DNA of 64,000 nucleotides from Catellatospora sp. IY07-71 (GCF_018326265.1 NZ_AP023360.1:4083501-4147500); one strand, 5' to 3'; numbered from the stretch's first letter, positions 27,181 through 36,902 are shown. Program-made: numbers and translations. The notes: generated by a model not told the origin, from the sequence alone.

Positions 27181-27498
27181 ATGATCCGCAGACTGCTCTG
27201 GCTGGGCGTCGGCATCGGTATCGGCGTGGTGGTGGTCCGGGTGATCACCAAGCAGGCGCGCAAGCTCACCCCGGCCGGGCTGGCCGGGACCGCGCAGGAA
27301 TCCATTGGTCACGCCGCGGGCTCTATGCGTAGTTTTGTGGATGACGTGCGCGACTTCACGGCCGAGCGGGAGGACGAGCTCCACGCCGCTTTCGAGGACG
27401 GCGTCTCGCTCGAACCAGTCGACCTGCCGTGGGCGCACGGGGTGGGCGGCAAGTTCTATCAGTTCAAGCAGCAGCAGGAAGGTGAGCAGCAGCGATGA
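27181..27498 (+). CDS. Small membrane protein, DUF6167-like
   Basis: A 105-residue protein: one N-terminal membrane helix ([20 protein letters not shown]), then an amphipathic segment [19 protein letters not shown] and a Gln-rich tail. It resembles the small conserved protein that commonly precedes alaS in actinobacteria (recalled family similarity, not searched). The stop overlaps the alaS start (ATGA). No clear ribosome site precedes the ATG, so translation may be coupled to the gene 4 bases upstream. Confidence 0.75.
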   Translation: MIRRLLWLGVGIGIGVVVVRVITKQARKLTPAGLAGTAQESIGHAAGSMRSFVDDVRDFTAEREDELHAAFEDGVSLEPVDLPWAHGVGGKFYQFKQQQEGEQQR

Positions 27499-30173
27499 GG
27501 ACCGCGGAAGTCAAGCGACGGTTCCTGGCGCACTTCGAGGCGAACGGGCACGCCGTGGTCCCGAGCGCTCCACTGCCGGCCATCGACGATCCGAACCTGC
27601 TGTTCGTCAACGCCGGCATGGTGCAGTTCGTGCCCTACTTCCTGGGCCAGCAGACCCCGCCGTTCCGGCGCGCGGTCAGCGTGCAGAAGTGCATCCGCAC
27701 CCCGGACATCGACGAGGTCGGCAAGACCTCGCGGCACGGCACGTTCTTCCAGATGAACGGCAACTTCTCGTTCGGCGACTACTTCAAGGAGGAGGCGATC
27801 CGCCTCTCCTGGGACCTGGTCACCCGGTCCGTCGCCGACGGCGGCTACGGCATCGACCCGGACAAGATCTGGGCGACGGTGTACCTGGACGACGACGAGG
27901 CGATCTCGTACTGGCGGGCCGTCGGCATGCCCGCGGAGCGTATCGTGCGCCGCGGCAAGGCGGACAACTTCTGGTCGATGGGCATCCCCGGCCCGTGCGG
28001 CCCGTGCTCGGAGATCTACGTGGACCGCGGCCCGGCGTACGGCCGGGAGGGCGGCCCGGAGGTCGACGAGGACCGCTACATGGAGATCTGGAACAACGTC
28101 TTCATGCAGTACGAGCGCGGTCCGGGCTCGGACAAGGAGAACTACCCGATCCTGGGCGAGCTGCCGGCCAAGAACATCGACACCGGCATGGGCCTGGAGC
28201 GCATGGCGTCGATCATGCAGGGCGTCGACAACCTCTACGAGATCGACGAGGTCCGCCCGCTGATCGACAAGGCGTGCGAGCTGACCGGCAAGCGCTACAA
28301 CGTCGGCCACACCACGACCGCGGCCGAGTCGCACCCGGACGACGTGCGGCTGCGCGTCGTCGCCGACCACGTGCGCACCTCGCTGATGCTGATCAGCGAC
28401 GGGGTGACCCCGTCCAACGAGGGCCGCGGCTACGTGCTGCGCCGCATCATGCGGCGGGCGATCCGGGCGGTCCGGCTGCTCGGCTTCGAGGGCCCGGCGC
28501 TGCCGGAGCTGCTGCCGGTGGCGCGCGACTGCATGTCGCCGTCGTACCCGGAGCTGGCCACCGACTTCGGCCGCATCTCGCAGTACGCGTACCAGGAGGA
28601 GGAGACGTTCCGGGCGACGCTGCGCGCGGGCACCACGATCCTCGACCTGGCGGTCGCCGACACGAAGCAGTCGGGCGGGCTGGAGCTGGCCGGTGACAAG
28701 GCGTTCCAGCTGCACGACACCTACGGCTTCCCGATCGACCTGACCCTGGAGATCGCGGCCGAGCAGGGCCTGTCCGTGGACACCGACGGGTTCAAGCGGC
28801 TGATGGCCGAGCAGCGCAAGCGGGCCAAGGCGGACGCGCAGGCGCGCAAGACCGGCCACGCCGACCTGTCGGCGTACCGGGGCGCGCTGGACGCGGGCGG
28901 CGCGGTGGAGTTCACCGGCTACGCCGAGGTGGCGCGCGAGTCGAAGGTGCGCGCGCTGGTCGGCGGCGAGGGCCTGATCAAGTCGGCGGGCGAGGGCGAG
29001 CTGGTCGAGCTGGTGCTCGACGCGACGCCGTTCTACGCCGAGGGCGGCGGCCAGCTGCCCGACCTGGGCATCATCACGGTCGGCGGCGGGCGCGTCGAGG
29101 TCCTCGACGTGCAGCAGCCGCTGCCGGGTCTGATCGTGCACAAGGCGCGGGTGGTGGAGGGCGAGGTCCGCTCCGGCGAGACCGGCTACGCGCAGATCGA
29201 CGTGGAGCGGCGCCGGGCGATCTCCCGCGCGCACACCGCGACCCACCTGGTGCACCAGACCATGCGCAACTTCCTCGGCGAGTCGGCGACCCAGGCGGGC
29301 TCGCTGAACGCGCCCGGCCGGCTGCGGTTCGACTTCAACACGCCCGGCGCGGTGCCGGCCAGCGTGCTGCACGACGTCGAGCAGCAGGTCAACGAGGTGC
29401 TGATGGGCGACCTGGAGGTGCGCGCGTTCGTCACCTCGCAGGCCGAGGCCAAGCGGCTGGGCGCGATGGCGCTGTTCGGCGAGAAGTACGGCGAGTTCGT
29501 GCGGGTCGTCGAGGTCGGCGACTACGCGCGTGAGCTGTGCGGCGGCACCCACGCGGCCCGCTCGGGCCAGCTGGGCCTGGTGAAGATCCTGTCCGAGGCG
29601 TCCATCGGCTCCGGCGTGCGCCGGGTCGACGCGCTGGTCGGCATGGACGCGTTCCGGCACCTGGCCAAGGAGCACCTGCTGGTGTCCCGCCTGGCCGAGC
29701 TGTACCGGGTGCCGCGCGAGGAGGTCGGCGACCGGGTCGAGCAGACCGTGGCGTCGCTGCGCGACGCGGAGCGCGAGCTGGAGAAGATGCGCGCGCAGCT
29801 GGTGCTCGGCGGGGCCGCGGCGCTGGCCGAGGGCGCGCTGGACCTGGGCGGCGTGGCGTACGTCGGCACCGAGGCGCCGGAGGGCGCGGCGGTCAACGAC
29901 GTGCGCACCCTGGCGCAGGAGGTGCGCGGCCGGTTCCCGGCCGACCGCCCCGCGGTGGTCGCGGTGTCCGCGCGGGCCAACGGCAAGGCGTCGCTGATCG
30001 TCGCGGTGAACGAGGCGGCGAAGGCCCGCGGCCTGTCCGCGCAGGAACTGGTCAAGGGCGCGCTGTCGGGCCGGGGTGGCGGCAACGCCGACCTGGCGCA
30101 GGGCGGCGGCGTCCCGGCCGACCAGGCGCAGCAGCTGCTGGGCGCGGTCCAGCACGCGGTGCAGGCACGCTGA
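27495..30173 (+). CDS. alaS: Alanyl-tRNA synthetase
   Basis: An 892-residue enzyme charging tRNA-Ala. The catalytic domain opens [19 protein letters not shown] and contains [14 protein letters not shown]. The editing domain has both zinc/active-site motifs, HTATH near residue 582 and CGGTH near 681. The C-Ala domain ends with [14 protein letters not shown]. Length and order are complete. It is coupled to the preceding small membrane gene, and a hairpin terminator follows the stop. Confidence 0.98.
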   Translation: MRTAEVKRRFLAHFEANGHAVVPSAPLPAIDDPNLLFVNAGMVQFVPYFLGQQTPPFRRAVSVQKCIRTPDIDEVGKTSRHGTFFQMNGNFSFGDYFKEEAIRLSWDLVTRSVADGGYGIDPDKIWATVYLDDDEAISYWRAVGMPAERIVRRGKADNFWSMGIPGPCGPCSEIYVDRGPAYGREGGPEVDEDRYMEIWNNVFMQYERGPGSDKENYPILGELPAKNIDTGMGLERMASIMQGVDNLYEIDEVRPLIDKACELTGKRYNVGHTTTAAESHPDDVRLRVVADHVRTSLMLISDGVTPSNEGRGYVLRRIMRRAIRAVRLLGFEGPALPELLPVARDCMSPSYPELATDFGRISQYAYQEEETFRATLRAGTTILDLAVADTKQSGGLELAGDKAFQLHDTYGFPIDLTLEIAAEQGLSVDTDGFKRLMAEQRKRAKADAQARKTGHADLSAYRGALDAGGAVEFTGYAEVARESKVRALVGGEGLIKSAGEGELVELVLDATPFYAEGGGQLPDLGIITVGGGRVEVLDVQQPLPGLIVHKARVVEGEVRSGETGYAQIDVERRRAISRAHTATHLVHQTMRNFLGESATQAGSLNAPGRLRFDFNTPGAVPASVLHDVEQQVNEVLMGDLEVRAFVTSQAEAKRLGAMALFGEKYGEFVRVVEVGDYARELCGGTHAARSGQLGLVKILSEASIGSGVRRVDALVGMDAFRHLAKEHLLVSRLAELYRVPREEVGDRVEQTVASLRDAERELEKMRAQLVLGGAAALAEGALDLGGVAYVGTEAPEGAAVNDVRTLAQEVRGRFPADRPAVVAVSARANGKASLIVAVNEAAKARGLSAQELVKGALSGRGGGNADLAQGGGVPADQAQQLLGAVQHAVQAR

Positions 30174-30187
30174 ACGTAGAAGAGATC

Positions 30188-30229
30188 GAAGCTCCCGCCA
30201 CGCTGCTCCGGCAGCAGGGCGGGAGCTTC
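30188..30229 (+). terminator. Hairpin between alaS and ruvX
   Basis: Perfect 12-bp arms GAAGCTCCCGCC (30188-30199) and complement (30218-30229) around an 18-base loop, 15 bases after the alaS stop. No T-run follows; it may be a terminator or an mRNA-processing hairpin. The ruvX ribosome site is immediately downstream. Confidence 0.6.
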
Positions 30230-30252
30230 GCTCATGTGGAGGGGGAGTAGCG

Positions 30253-30711
30253 ATGGGCTGGACGCGCGGGGTGCGGCTGGGTGTGGACGTGGGCACCGTG
30301 CGGATCGGAGTGTCGGTCTGCGATCCGGACGGGATCCTGGCCACTCCGCTGGTGACGGTGGCTCGCCAGGCCAAAGCGGATGAATCTGACATACCAGCTG
30401 ATATGTTGGAGATCGCGCGCCTGGTGGCCGACCATGGCACGGTGGAGGTGGTGGTGGGCCTGCCGCTCAACCTCGCCGGGGTGGAGGGGCCGGCCGCCAA
30501 GCACGCGCGGGCATACGCCGACAAGCTGGCCGCACTGATCGCGCCGGTGCCGGTGATGCTCGCGGACGAGAGGATGTCCACCGTCGCGGCGACCCGCAGA
30601 CTGTCCGATCGCGGAGTCAAGGGCAAGCGGCAGCGCGCCGTGGTCGACCAGGCGGCGGCGGTGGAGATCCTGCAGGGATGGCTCGACGCGCAGCGAAGGC
30701 GAGCAGGATGA
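30253..30711 (+). CDS. ruvX: Holliday junction resolvase-like YqgF/RuvX
   Basis: A 152-residue RNase H-fold nuclease of the YqgF family, implicated in 16S rRNA 5'-end maturation and proposed as a Holliday-junction resolvase. The first acidic motif is LGVDVGTVRIGVSVCD, the second lies in VEVVVGLPLNLAG, and the third is VDQAAAVEILQGWL. The ATG at 30253 follows GGAGGGGG. Its stop overlaps the mltG start (ATGA). Confidence 0.94.
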   Translation: MGWTRGVRLGVDVGTVRIGVSVCDPDGILATPLVTVARQAKADESDIPADMLEIARLVADHGTVEVVVGLPLNLAGVEGPAAKHARAYADKLAALIAPVPVMLADERMSTVAATRRLSDRGVKGKRQRAVVDQAAAVEILQGWLDAQRRRAG

Positions 30712-31928
30712 TCGACGAACTGGACCGCGCTTTCGACGACCACGACGACGGCGACCCCCGGCGGCAACCGCCGGGGCAGGCGGCGAGGCGGCGACGGCGG
30801 TTCGGTTGGTTCCGCTCGGTGCTGGCGATGTGCCTGGCGGTGGTGCTGCTGGGCGTGCTCGGCTTCGGCGCCTACCTGGCCTACGACAAGGTGGCGGGTG
30901 CGCTGGGCACGCCGGACTGGGAGACGTCGGCCGACGGCACGCCGGTCCAGGTGGAGATCAAGGCGGGGGACACCCAGGCCGCCATCGCGAAGACTCTCAA
31001 GATCGCCGGGGTCGTGGCCAGCGAGAAGGCGTTCGTCGAGGCCGGTCAGCGCAACCCGGACGCGCTGCAGATCCAGCCCGGCTACTACAAGCTGCGCACC
31101 CATCTGAGCGCGGACGACGCGGTGCTCATGCTGCTCGACGGCCGCAACCGCATCGTGAACGGGATCACCATCCCGGAGGGGTTGAGCTCGTTCCGGGTGT
31201 ACCGGCTGCTGTCGGCCAAGACCGGCATCCCGGAGGCCGACTTCAAGGCCGCCGCCAAGGATCCGGCCGCGCTGGGCGTGCCGGACTGGTGGTTCAACCG
31301 CAGCGACGAGAAGAAGGTCGCGCCGACGATCGAGGGCTTCCTCTTCCCGGACACGTACGAGTTCCCGCCGAACGCCGACGCCGACACGGTGCTGCGAACC
31401 ATGGTCAACCGCTTCCTGACCGTCACCGGCAGCATGAACTTCGCCGAGACGGTGCAGGCGGAGCTGGGCGGCATCGCCCCCTACGAGGCGCTGATCGTGG
31501 GCTCGCTGGCCCAGGCCGAGGCGGGCAACGCCGACGACTTCGGCAAGGTCGCGCGGGTGGCCTACAACCGGGTCTACAAGCGCACACCGGACCTGACCTG
31601 CGCCTGCTTCCAGTTCGACGTGACCGTCAACTACTCGCGCGAGCTGGCCGGCAAGGACCCGAAGCCGTCCAGCGGCCTGAGTCACGACGAGCTGACCGAT
31701 CCGAAGAACCCCTACAACCGCAACGCCGAGGGCATGATCCCCACGCCGATCAACAACCCGGGCAAGGCCGCGCTGGAGGGGGCCATGAAGCCGCCGAAGG
31801 GCGACTGGTACTACTTCGTCGCGATCGACGAGGAGGGCCACTCGGCCTTCTCGGAGGACTTCGAGCAGTTCTGCAAGGACAACGAGACGGCCGTGAAGAA
31901 CAAGGTCCTCAAGCAGAGCTCCTGCTGA
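30708..31928 (+). CDS. mltG: Endolytic murein transglycosylase MltG (copy 1)
   Basis: A 406-residue inner-membrane lytic transglycosylase that cuts nascent glycan strands and sets chain ends. It has a charged cytosolic N-terminus, one membrane helix (about 36-56), a LysM-like segment, then the YceG domain. The catalytic Glu is E271 in SLAQAEAGNADD, and the downstream IPTPINNPG motif is intact. A CxC pair (TCACFQF) and the final residue Cys (KQSSC) are shared with copy 2. It overlaps ruvX by four bases, which is the usual position of mltG. A 9-bp hairpin follows. Confidence 0.93.
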   Translation: MIDELDRAFDDHDDGDPRRQPPGQAARRRRRFGWFRSVLAMCLAVVLLGVLGFGAYLAYDKVAGALGTPDWETSADGTPVQVEIKAGDTQAAIAKTLKIAGVVASEKAFVEAGQRNPDALQIQPGYYKLRTHLSADDAVLMLLDGRNRIVNGITIPEGLSSFRVYRLLSAKTGIPEADFKAAAKDPAALGVPDWWFNRSDEKKVAPTIEGFLFPDTYEFPPNADADTVLRTMVNRFLTVTGSMNFAETVQAELGGIAPYEALIVGSLAQAEAGNADDFGKVARVAYNRVYKRTPDLTCACFQFDVTVNYSRELAGKDPKPSSGLSHDELTDPKNPYNRNAEGMIPTPINNPGKAALEGAMKPPKGDWYYFVAIDEEGHSAFSEDFEQFCKDNETAVKNKVLKQSSC

Positions 31929-31966
31929 GCCCGCCGGTCTTGATCGGATATGCCTGAATTGTGCTG

Positions 31967-31992
31967 GACGGCGGCTGAAAACCCGCCGTCCG
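31967..31992 (+). terminator. Hairpin after mltG copy 1
   Basis: Arms GGACGGCGG (31967-31975) and its complement (31984-31992) with an 8-base loop. It suggests that copy 2 is transcribed separately, from a -10-like TAACGT at 32022-32027. Confidence 0.6.
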
Positions 31993-32062
31993 CCCAGGGG
32001 TGCAGAAAACCTCTCACGTGTAACGTAGCCGCCGGACGCTGCCCGTACACGAGAGGGTCCCG

Positions 32063-33313
32063 ATGACTGACGAGCTCTTCCTGCCGTTCGACGAGCACCC
32101 CGAACGCAGCCAGCGCCGTCGCCACGCGGTGGACGGCAACCGTGGTCGCAACGGGAAGAAGAAGAAAAAGAAGAAGAAGCGCGGCGGCGGCCGCACCTTC
32201 CTCGCGCTCTTCCTGAGCCTGCTCCTGCTGGGCGGCCTGGCCGGCGGTGTGTACCTCGGCTACGACAAGCTCATGGGCTTCTTCACCACGCCCGACTATG
32301 AGACGGCGGCGAGCTCGGCCGAGGTCACGGTCGAGATCAAAGAGGGCTCCAACGGCACCGACATGGCCAAGGTGCTCAAGGCCAATGATGTGATCAAGAG
32401 CGAGCAGGCGTTCATCGAGGCGTGGGACGCCGATCCGAAGAACGCCCAGAAGATCCAGCCCGGCGTCTACAAGCTGCGGGTGCAGCTCAGCGCGGTCGAC
32501 GCGATGAAGATGCTGCTGGACACCGCCAACCGGATCACCAACGGCATCACCATCACCGAGGGCCTGTCCACCTTCAAGATCTACAAGCTGCTCTCCGAGA
32601 AGCTGGAGATCCCGCTGGCCGAGTTCAAGGCCGCCGCGAAGGACCCGATCAAGCTCGGCGTGCCGGACTGGTGGTTCAAGCGGGAGGACGGCAAGAAGGA
32701 GAGCCGCTCGCTGGAGGGCTTCCTCTTCCCGGACACGTACGAGTTTCCGCCGAACGTCACCGCCGAGTCCGCGCTGAAGATGATGGTCGCGCGCTTCCTC
32801 GACGTGACCGGGGACCTCAACTACGCCGACAAGGCCGCCGAGCTGAACATCTCGCCGTACCAGGCGCTGATCGTGGCGTCGCTGGCGCAGGCCGAGGCGG
32901 GCAACGCCGACGACCTGGGCAAGGTCGCGCGGGTCTCCTACAACCGGGTGTTCAGCGACAAGGCGGTCCAGGAGATCGGCACCTGCCGCTGCCTGCAGTT
33001 CGACGTGACCGTCAACTACTCGCGGGAGATCGCCGGCAAGGACCCCAAGCCGTCCAGCGGCCTGACCCAGGCCGAGCTGACCGATCCGAAGAACCCCTAC
33101 AACCGCAACGCCAAGGGCCTGCCCCCGACCCCGATCAACAACCCGGGGCAGCACGCGCTGGAGGCGGCGGCCGACCCGCCGAAGGGCGACTGGCTGTACT
33201 TCGTCGCGATCGACAAGCAGGGCCATTCGGCCTTCTCCAGCACGCACAGCCAGTTCTGCCGGGACAACGACAAGGCCGTGCAGGCCGGCGTGCTGAAGCA
33301 GAGTTCCTGCTGA
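32063..33313 (+). CDS. mltG: Endolytic murein transglycosylase MltG (copy 2)
   Basis: A 416-residue paralogue of copy 1. A very basic cytosolic stretch (run of about eight Lys near residues 32-41) precedes the membrane helix (about 47-67). The catalytic Glu is E278 in SLAQAEAGNADD. LPPTPINNPG matches the family consensus, and CRCLQF and terminal QSSC repeat the Cys pattern of copy 1. The ATG at 32063 follows GAGAGGG. The stop overlaps aroE (TGATG), the coupling usually seen between a single mltG and aroE. Confidence 0.93.
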   Translation: MTDELFLPFDEHPERSQRRRHAVDGNRGRNGKKKKKKKKRGGGRTFLALFLSLLLLGGLAGGVYLGYDKLMGFFTTPDYETAASSAEVTVEIKEGSNGTDMAKVLKANDVIKSEQAFIEAWDADPKNAQKIQPGVYKLRVQLSAVDAMKMLLDTANRITNGITITEGLSTFKIYKLLSEKLEIPLAEFKAAAKDPIKLGVPDWWFKREDGKKESRSLEGFLFPDTYEFPPNVTAESALKMMVARFLDVTGDLNYADKAAELNISPYQALIVASLAQAEAGNADDLGKVARVSYNRVFSDKAVQEIGTCRCLQFDVTVNYSREIAGKDPKPSSGLTQAELTDPKNPYNRNAKGLPPTPINNPGQHALEAAADPPKGDWLYFVAIDKQGHSAFSSTHSQFCRDNDKAVQAGVLKQSSC

Positions 33314-34119
33314 TGCGCGCCGCGGTCCTCGGCAAGCCGGTCAGCCACTCGCTGTCCCCGATCCTGCACAACGCCGGCTACGCGGCGGCGGGGCTGGCCG
33401 GCTGGTCGTACACCGCGATCGAGTGCGCCGAGGACGAGCTGCCCGCGCTGGTGGCCGGCCTCGGCCCGGAGTGGGCGGGGCTCTCGCTCACCATGCCGCT
33501 CAAGGAGGTCGGGCTGACCGTCGCCACGGCGGTCAGCCCGGTCGCCGCGGCGGTCGGCGCTGCCAACACCCTGGTCCACCAGCCCGACGGCACGTGGCGC
33601 GCGGACAACACCGACGTGCCCGGCATGGTCGCCGCGCTGGGCGAGGCCGGGATCAGCGGCGCGGCGCGGGTCGCCGTGTTGGGCGCGGGCGGCACCGCGC
33701 GGGCCGCGGTCGCCGCCGCGGCGCAGCTGGGCGCGGAGTCGCTGACCGTGTACGCCCGCCGCCCGGAGGCGATCGACGAGCTGCGCCCGGTCGCCGCGGC
33801 GATGGGCGTGCCGCTGACCGCGGCGGGCTGGGCGGCGGCCGAGGAGTGCGCCGCCGCCGACGTGGTGATCTCGACCGTGCCCAAGGGCGTCGCGGACCCC
33901 CTGCAGGTGCCGTGGCGGCCCAAGACGGTGCTGTTCGACGCGCTCTACGACCCGTGGCCCACCCCGCTGGCCGCCGCCGCGCAGCGGGCCGGCTGCCGCA
34001 TCGTGTCCGGATTGGATCTTCTGCTGAATCAGGCACTCGGCCAGTTCGAGCAGTTCACCGGCGTTGCCGCGCCGGTCGAGGCGATGCGCGGGGCACTGCG
34101 GGAGGCCCGGCGCGGTTAG
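33313..34119 (+). CDS. aroE: Shikimate dehydrogenase
   Basis: A 268-residue NADPH-dependent enzyme reducing 3-dehydroshikimate to shikimate. The substrate site includes SHSLSPILHN at residues 12-21 and the catalytic Lys in LTMPLKE near 64; the catalytic Asp is in DNTDVPG near 98. The nucleotide-binding loop is VLGAGGTARA. The ATG overlaps the mltG copy-2 stop by one base. It is separated from the other aro genes by 4.9 kb of inserted genes. Confidence 0.95.
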   Translation: MRAAVLGKPVSHSLSPILHNAGYAAAGLAGWSYTAIECAEDELPALVAGLGPEWAGLSLTMPLKEVGLTVATAVSPVAAAVGAANTLVHQPDGTWRADNTDVPGMVAALGEAGISGAARVAVLGAGGTARAAVAAAAQLGAESLTVYARRPEAIDELRPVAAAMGVPLTAAGWAAAEECAAADVVISTVPKGVADPLQVPWRPKTVLFDALYDPWPTPLAAAAQRAGCRIVSGLDLLLNQALGQFEQFTGVAAPVEAMRGALREARRG

Positions 34120-34152
34120 CCTGTCCCGATCCGACGATGCGGAGGCGGACCG

Positions 34153-35358
34153 GTGACCGAGGAGTTCTTTCTGGCGTACGGCGACGAGCCGGAGCCGTAC
34201 CGGCCGCAGCGCCGGCCAGGGCAGCCGCCCCGGCGGCGCAAGCGCCGTAAGCGCCGCCGCGGCCGCACCGCCCTGGCTCTTCTGCTCACCCTGCTGCTGC
34301 TCGGCGGCATGGGAGCCGGGCTCTACCTCGGCTACGACCGGCTGCGCGGCATGTTCGGCGCGGAGGACTACACCACCGCCGCGGGCACCGCGGAGATCGA
34401 GATCGTCATCCCCGAGGGCGCGAGCGGGCTGCAGATCGCCAAGGTCCTCAAGGGCCAGGACGTGATCGCCAGCGAGCAGGCGTTCATCGACGCCTGGGAG
34501 GCCAACGGCGACGCCGACCGGATCCAGCCCGGCCGCTACCGGCTGCGGCTGCGCCTGGCCGCCGCCGACGCGATCCTGATGCTGCTCGACGTCAAGAACC
34601 GGATCGTCAACGGCATCACCATCCCGGAGGGCCTGTCCACCTTCAAGATCTACAAGCTGCTCGCGGAGCGGCTGGGCATCCCGGAGGCGCAGTTCAAGGC
34701 GGCGGCGAAGGATCCGGTCAAGCTCGGCGTGCCCGCCTCCTGGTTCGAGCGCGACGGGCGAAAGGTCACCCGGTCGGTCGAGGGCTTCCTGTTCCCGGAC
34801 ACCTACGAGTTCCCGAAGGACGTCACGGCGGAGGCCGCGCTGAAAATGATGGTGCAGCGCTTCCTCGCGGTCACCAAGGAGCTGAAGTTCGCCGAGACGG
34901 TGCGCGCCTCGCTGGACGTCGCGCCGTACGAGGCGCTGATCGTCGCCTCGCTGGCCCAGGCCGAGTCGGGCACCGCCAAGGACCTGCCCAAGGTCGCCCG
35001 GGTCGCCTACAACCGGATCATCGAGCAGCCGCCGGGCGGCATCTGCCACTGCCTGGAGATGGACGTGACGGTCAACTACTGGTTCGAGACGCAGGGCAAG
35101 CCGACCAAGGAGTCCGGCAAGATGACCGAGGCCGAGCTGGACAATCCGAGGAACCCGTACAACCGCAAGCTGGCCTTCCTGCCGACGCCGATCAACAATC
35201 CCGGCCGGGCGGCGCTGTCCGCCGCGGCCAAGCCGGCCGTCGGCAAGTGGCACTTCTTCGTCGCCATCGACAAGGAGGGCAACTCGGCCTTCGCGGTCAC
35301 CAACGCCGAGCACGAGCGCAACAAGGAGCTCGCCTGCGAGCGGAAGATCATCTGCTGA
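34153..35358 (+). CDS. mltG: Endolytic murein transglycosylase MltG (copy 3)
   Basis: A 401-residue paralogue downstream of aroE. A basic Arg-rich N-terminus precedes the membrane helix (about 37-57); the catalytic Glu is E271 in SLAQAESGTAKD, and LPTPINNPG is present. The CHC motif (ICHCLEM) and a terminal Cys (KIIC) preserve the Cys pattern. It is the most divergent of the three, with a changed region before NPYNR (NYWFETQGKPTKESGK). The GTG start lies 7 bases after GGAGG. Confidence 0.92.
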   Translation: MTEEFFLAYGDEPEPYRPQRRPGQPPRRRKRRKRRRGRTALALLLTLLLLGGMGAGLYLGYDRLRGMFGAEDYTTAAGTAEIEIVIPEGASGLQIAKVLKGQDVIASEQAFIDAWEANGDADRIQPGRYRLRLRLAAADAILMLLDVKNRIVNGITIPEGLSTFKIYKLLAERLGIPEAQFKAAAKDPVKLGVPASWFERDGRKVTRSVEGFLFPDTYEFPKDVTAEAALKMMVQRFLAVTKELKFAETVRASLDVAPYEALIVASLAQAESGTAKDLPKVARVAYNRIIEQPPGGICHCLEMDVTVNYWFETQGKPTKESGKMTEAELDNPRNPYNRKLAFLPTPINNPGRAALSAAAKPAVGKWHFFVAIDKEGNSAFAVTNAEHERNKELACERKIIC

Positions 35359-35368
35359 CCGCGACCGT

Positions 35369-35438
35369 CCGTGATCCGTTCTTGTGGACGCTGAGTGTCG
35401 CCATGGCAGCGCTGCGCCTCCACAAAAGCGGATCATGG
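35369..35438. repeat. Intergenic palindrome, family E
   Basis: Long imperfect palindrome centred on CCATGG (35401-35406); outer arms TGATCCGTTCTTGTGG (35372-35387) and CCACAAAAGCGGATCA (35420-35435) pair with two mismatches. It starts 10 bases after the mltG copy-3 stop and probably ends that transcript. Confidence 0.75.
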
Positions 35439-35555
35439 CGCACGTCCGCGTGCCGTCGGCGCGAATTCGCCGCTCCGTCACGCTGATGTCGATCGTGCGC
35501 CGCCGAGCCGGTCTGGACTCGCCCGGACAGCAACCGTCCGTGGAGGAGCAGAACG

Positions 35556-36662
35556 ATGGACCGACGTGACCTGTTCGTGGCTGGGGCGCTGGGCGCCGCG
35601 GTGGCGGCCCCCGCCCTGATCGGGGTGCCCGCCTGGGCGACCGGTGCCGACCGGGATGATGAGCGGGTGCATGACCGTGACCGCCCACTGGTGATCGGGC
35701 ACCGCGGGGCCAGCGGCTACCGGCCCGAGCACACCCTCGCCTCGTACGAGCTGGCCGCCCGGATGGGCGCCGACTTCATCGAGCCGGACCTGGTGATCAC
35801 CCGGGACGGGGTGCTGGTGGCCCGGCACGAGAACGAGATCTCCGGCACCACCGACGTGGCCGCCCGGACCGAGTTCGCGTCGCGCCGGGTCACCAAGACG
35901 ATCGACGGCGTCGCGGTGACCGGCTGGTTCACCGAGGACTTCACCCTGGCCGAGCTGAAGACGCTGCGCGCCGTGGAGCGGCTGCCCGCCGTCCGCCAGC
36001 GCAACACGGTCTACAACGGCCTGTTCGAGGTGCCCACCTTCGAGGAGGTGCTGCGCCTGCGCGAGAAGCTGTCCAGCCAGCTGCGCCGCGAGATCGGCGT
36101 CTACCCGGAGACCAAGCACCCGACCTACTTCGACGGCATCGGGCTGCCGCTGGAGCGGCCGCTGGTGGCGGCGCTGCGCAAGCACGGGCTGGACCGCCGG
36201 GACGCGCCGGTGTTCGTGCAGTCGTTCGAGGCGGCCAACCTGCGCGAGCTGCGTACGGCGCACCGGGTCAAGGCGCCGCTGGTGTTCCTGGCCGGCGCCG
36301 GCAAGCCGTTCGACGACCCGAAGCCGTACGCGGAGTACCTGGCCCCGGCCGGCCTGCGCGAGCTGGCCGGCTTCATCGACGGCATCGGGCCGGAGAAGGG
36401 CCTGGTCATCCCGCGTGCCGCCGACGGCTCGCCGGCCACGCCGACCGCGCTGATCGCCGACGCGCACGCACAGGGGCTCAAGGTGCACCCGTACACGTTC
36501 CGGGCGGAGAACCAGTTCCTGCCGGTGAACCTGCGCAACGGCGCGGTGCCCGCCGAGTACGGCCGCATCCTCGACGAGCTGGCGGCTTACCTGGCCGCCG
36601 GCGTGGACGGCTTCTTCACCGACAACCCCGACCTGGGCCTGCTCGCCCGCACCCTGGCCTGA
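35556..36662 (+). CDS. Exported glycerophosphodiester phosphodiesterase, GlpQ-like
   Basis: A 368-residue enzyme hydrolysing glycerophosphodiesters to glycerol-3-phosphate and an alcohol. The N-terminus MDRRDLFVAGALGAAVAAPA looks like a twin-arginine signal with cleavage near WATG, so it should act outside the membrane. The GDPD signature LVIGHRGASGYRPEHTLASY lies near residue 48, with metal-binding Glu/Asp in FIEPDLVITRDG and ARHENEI. The ATG follows GGAGGAG. It is one of two exported enzymes lying between aroE/mltG and aroC. Confidence 0.92.
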   Translation: MDRRDLFVAGALGAAVAAPALIGVPAWATGADRDDERVHDRDRPLVIGHRGASGYRPEHTLASYELAARMGADFIEPDLVITRDGVLVARHENEISGTTDVAARTEFASRRVTKTIDGVAVTGWFTEDFTLAELKTLRAVERLPAVRQRNTVYNGLFEVPTFEEVLRLREKLSSQLRREIGVYPETKHPTYFDGIGLPLERPLVAALRKHGLDRRDAPVFVQSFEAANLRELRTAHRVKAPLVFLAGAGKPFDDPKPYAEYLAPAGLRELAGFIDGIGPEKGLVIPRAADGSPATPTALIADAHAQGLKVHPYTFRAENQFLPVNLRNGAVPAEYGRILDELAAYLAAGVDGFFTDNPDLGLLARTLA

Positions 36663-36701
36663 CCGGCCCTGACCGTCGGCCCCGCCCTGAGCGGGGCGGT
36701 C

Positions 36702-36759
36702 CAGTTTCGGGGAAATTGCAGACTCCTCGCGCCTTGTTCGTGCAATTTCCCCGAAACTG
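36702..36759. repeat. Intergenic palindrome, family B copy 2
   Basis: Perfect 19-bp arms CAGTTTCGGGGAAATTGCA (36702-36720) and complement (36741-36759) with a 20-base loop. Its outer 14 bases are identical to those of copy 1 at 21276; the loop differs. It lies 39 bases beyond the phosphodiesterase stop. Confidence 0.85.
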
Positions 36760-36902
36760 ACGGCTCGCCGAACGAACCCGGCCCGGCATCGCACTTCGGA
36801 AGCTGTGCAGTATGTCAGGTCACGGCGTGTTTCGTGGTGATATTCCGTTTTGCGCGGGTAGCCTGGCGCGGTCTTTTCGTCGTGCGGAGCCGGGGGCCGG
36901 TC

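Noticed and set aside
27459-31841. A 1460-codon open frame on the minus strand
   Set aside because: It is antisense to alaS, ruvX and mltG, has Arg/His/Val-rich low-information composition, and no domain.
32014-32196. Minus-strand frame with a poly-Phe run
   Set aside because: It is the complement of the Lys-rich N-terminus of mltG copy 2.
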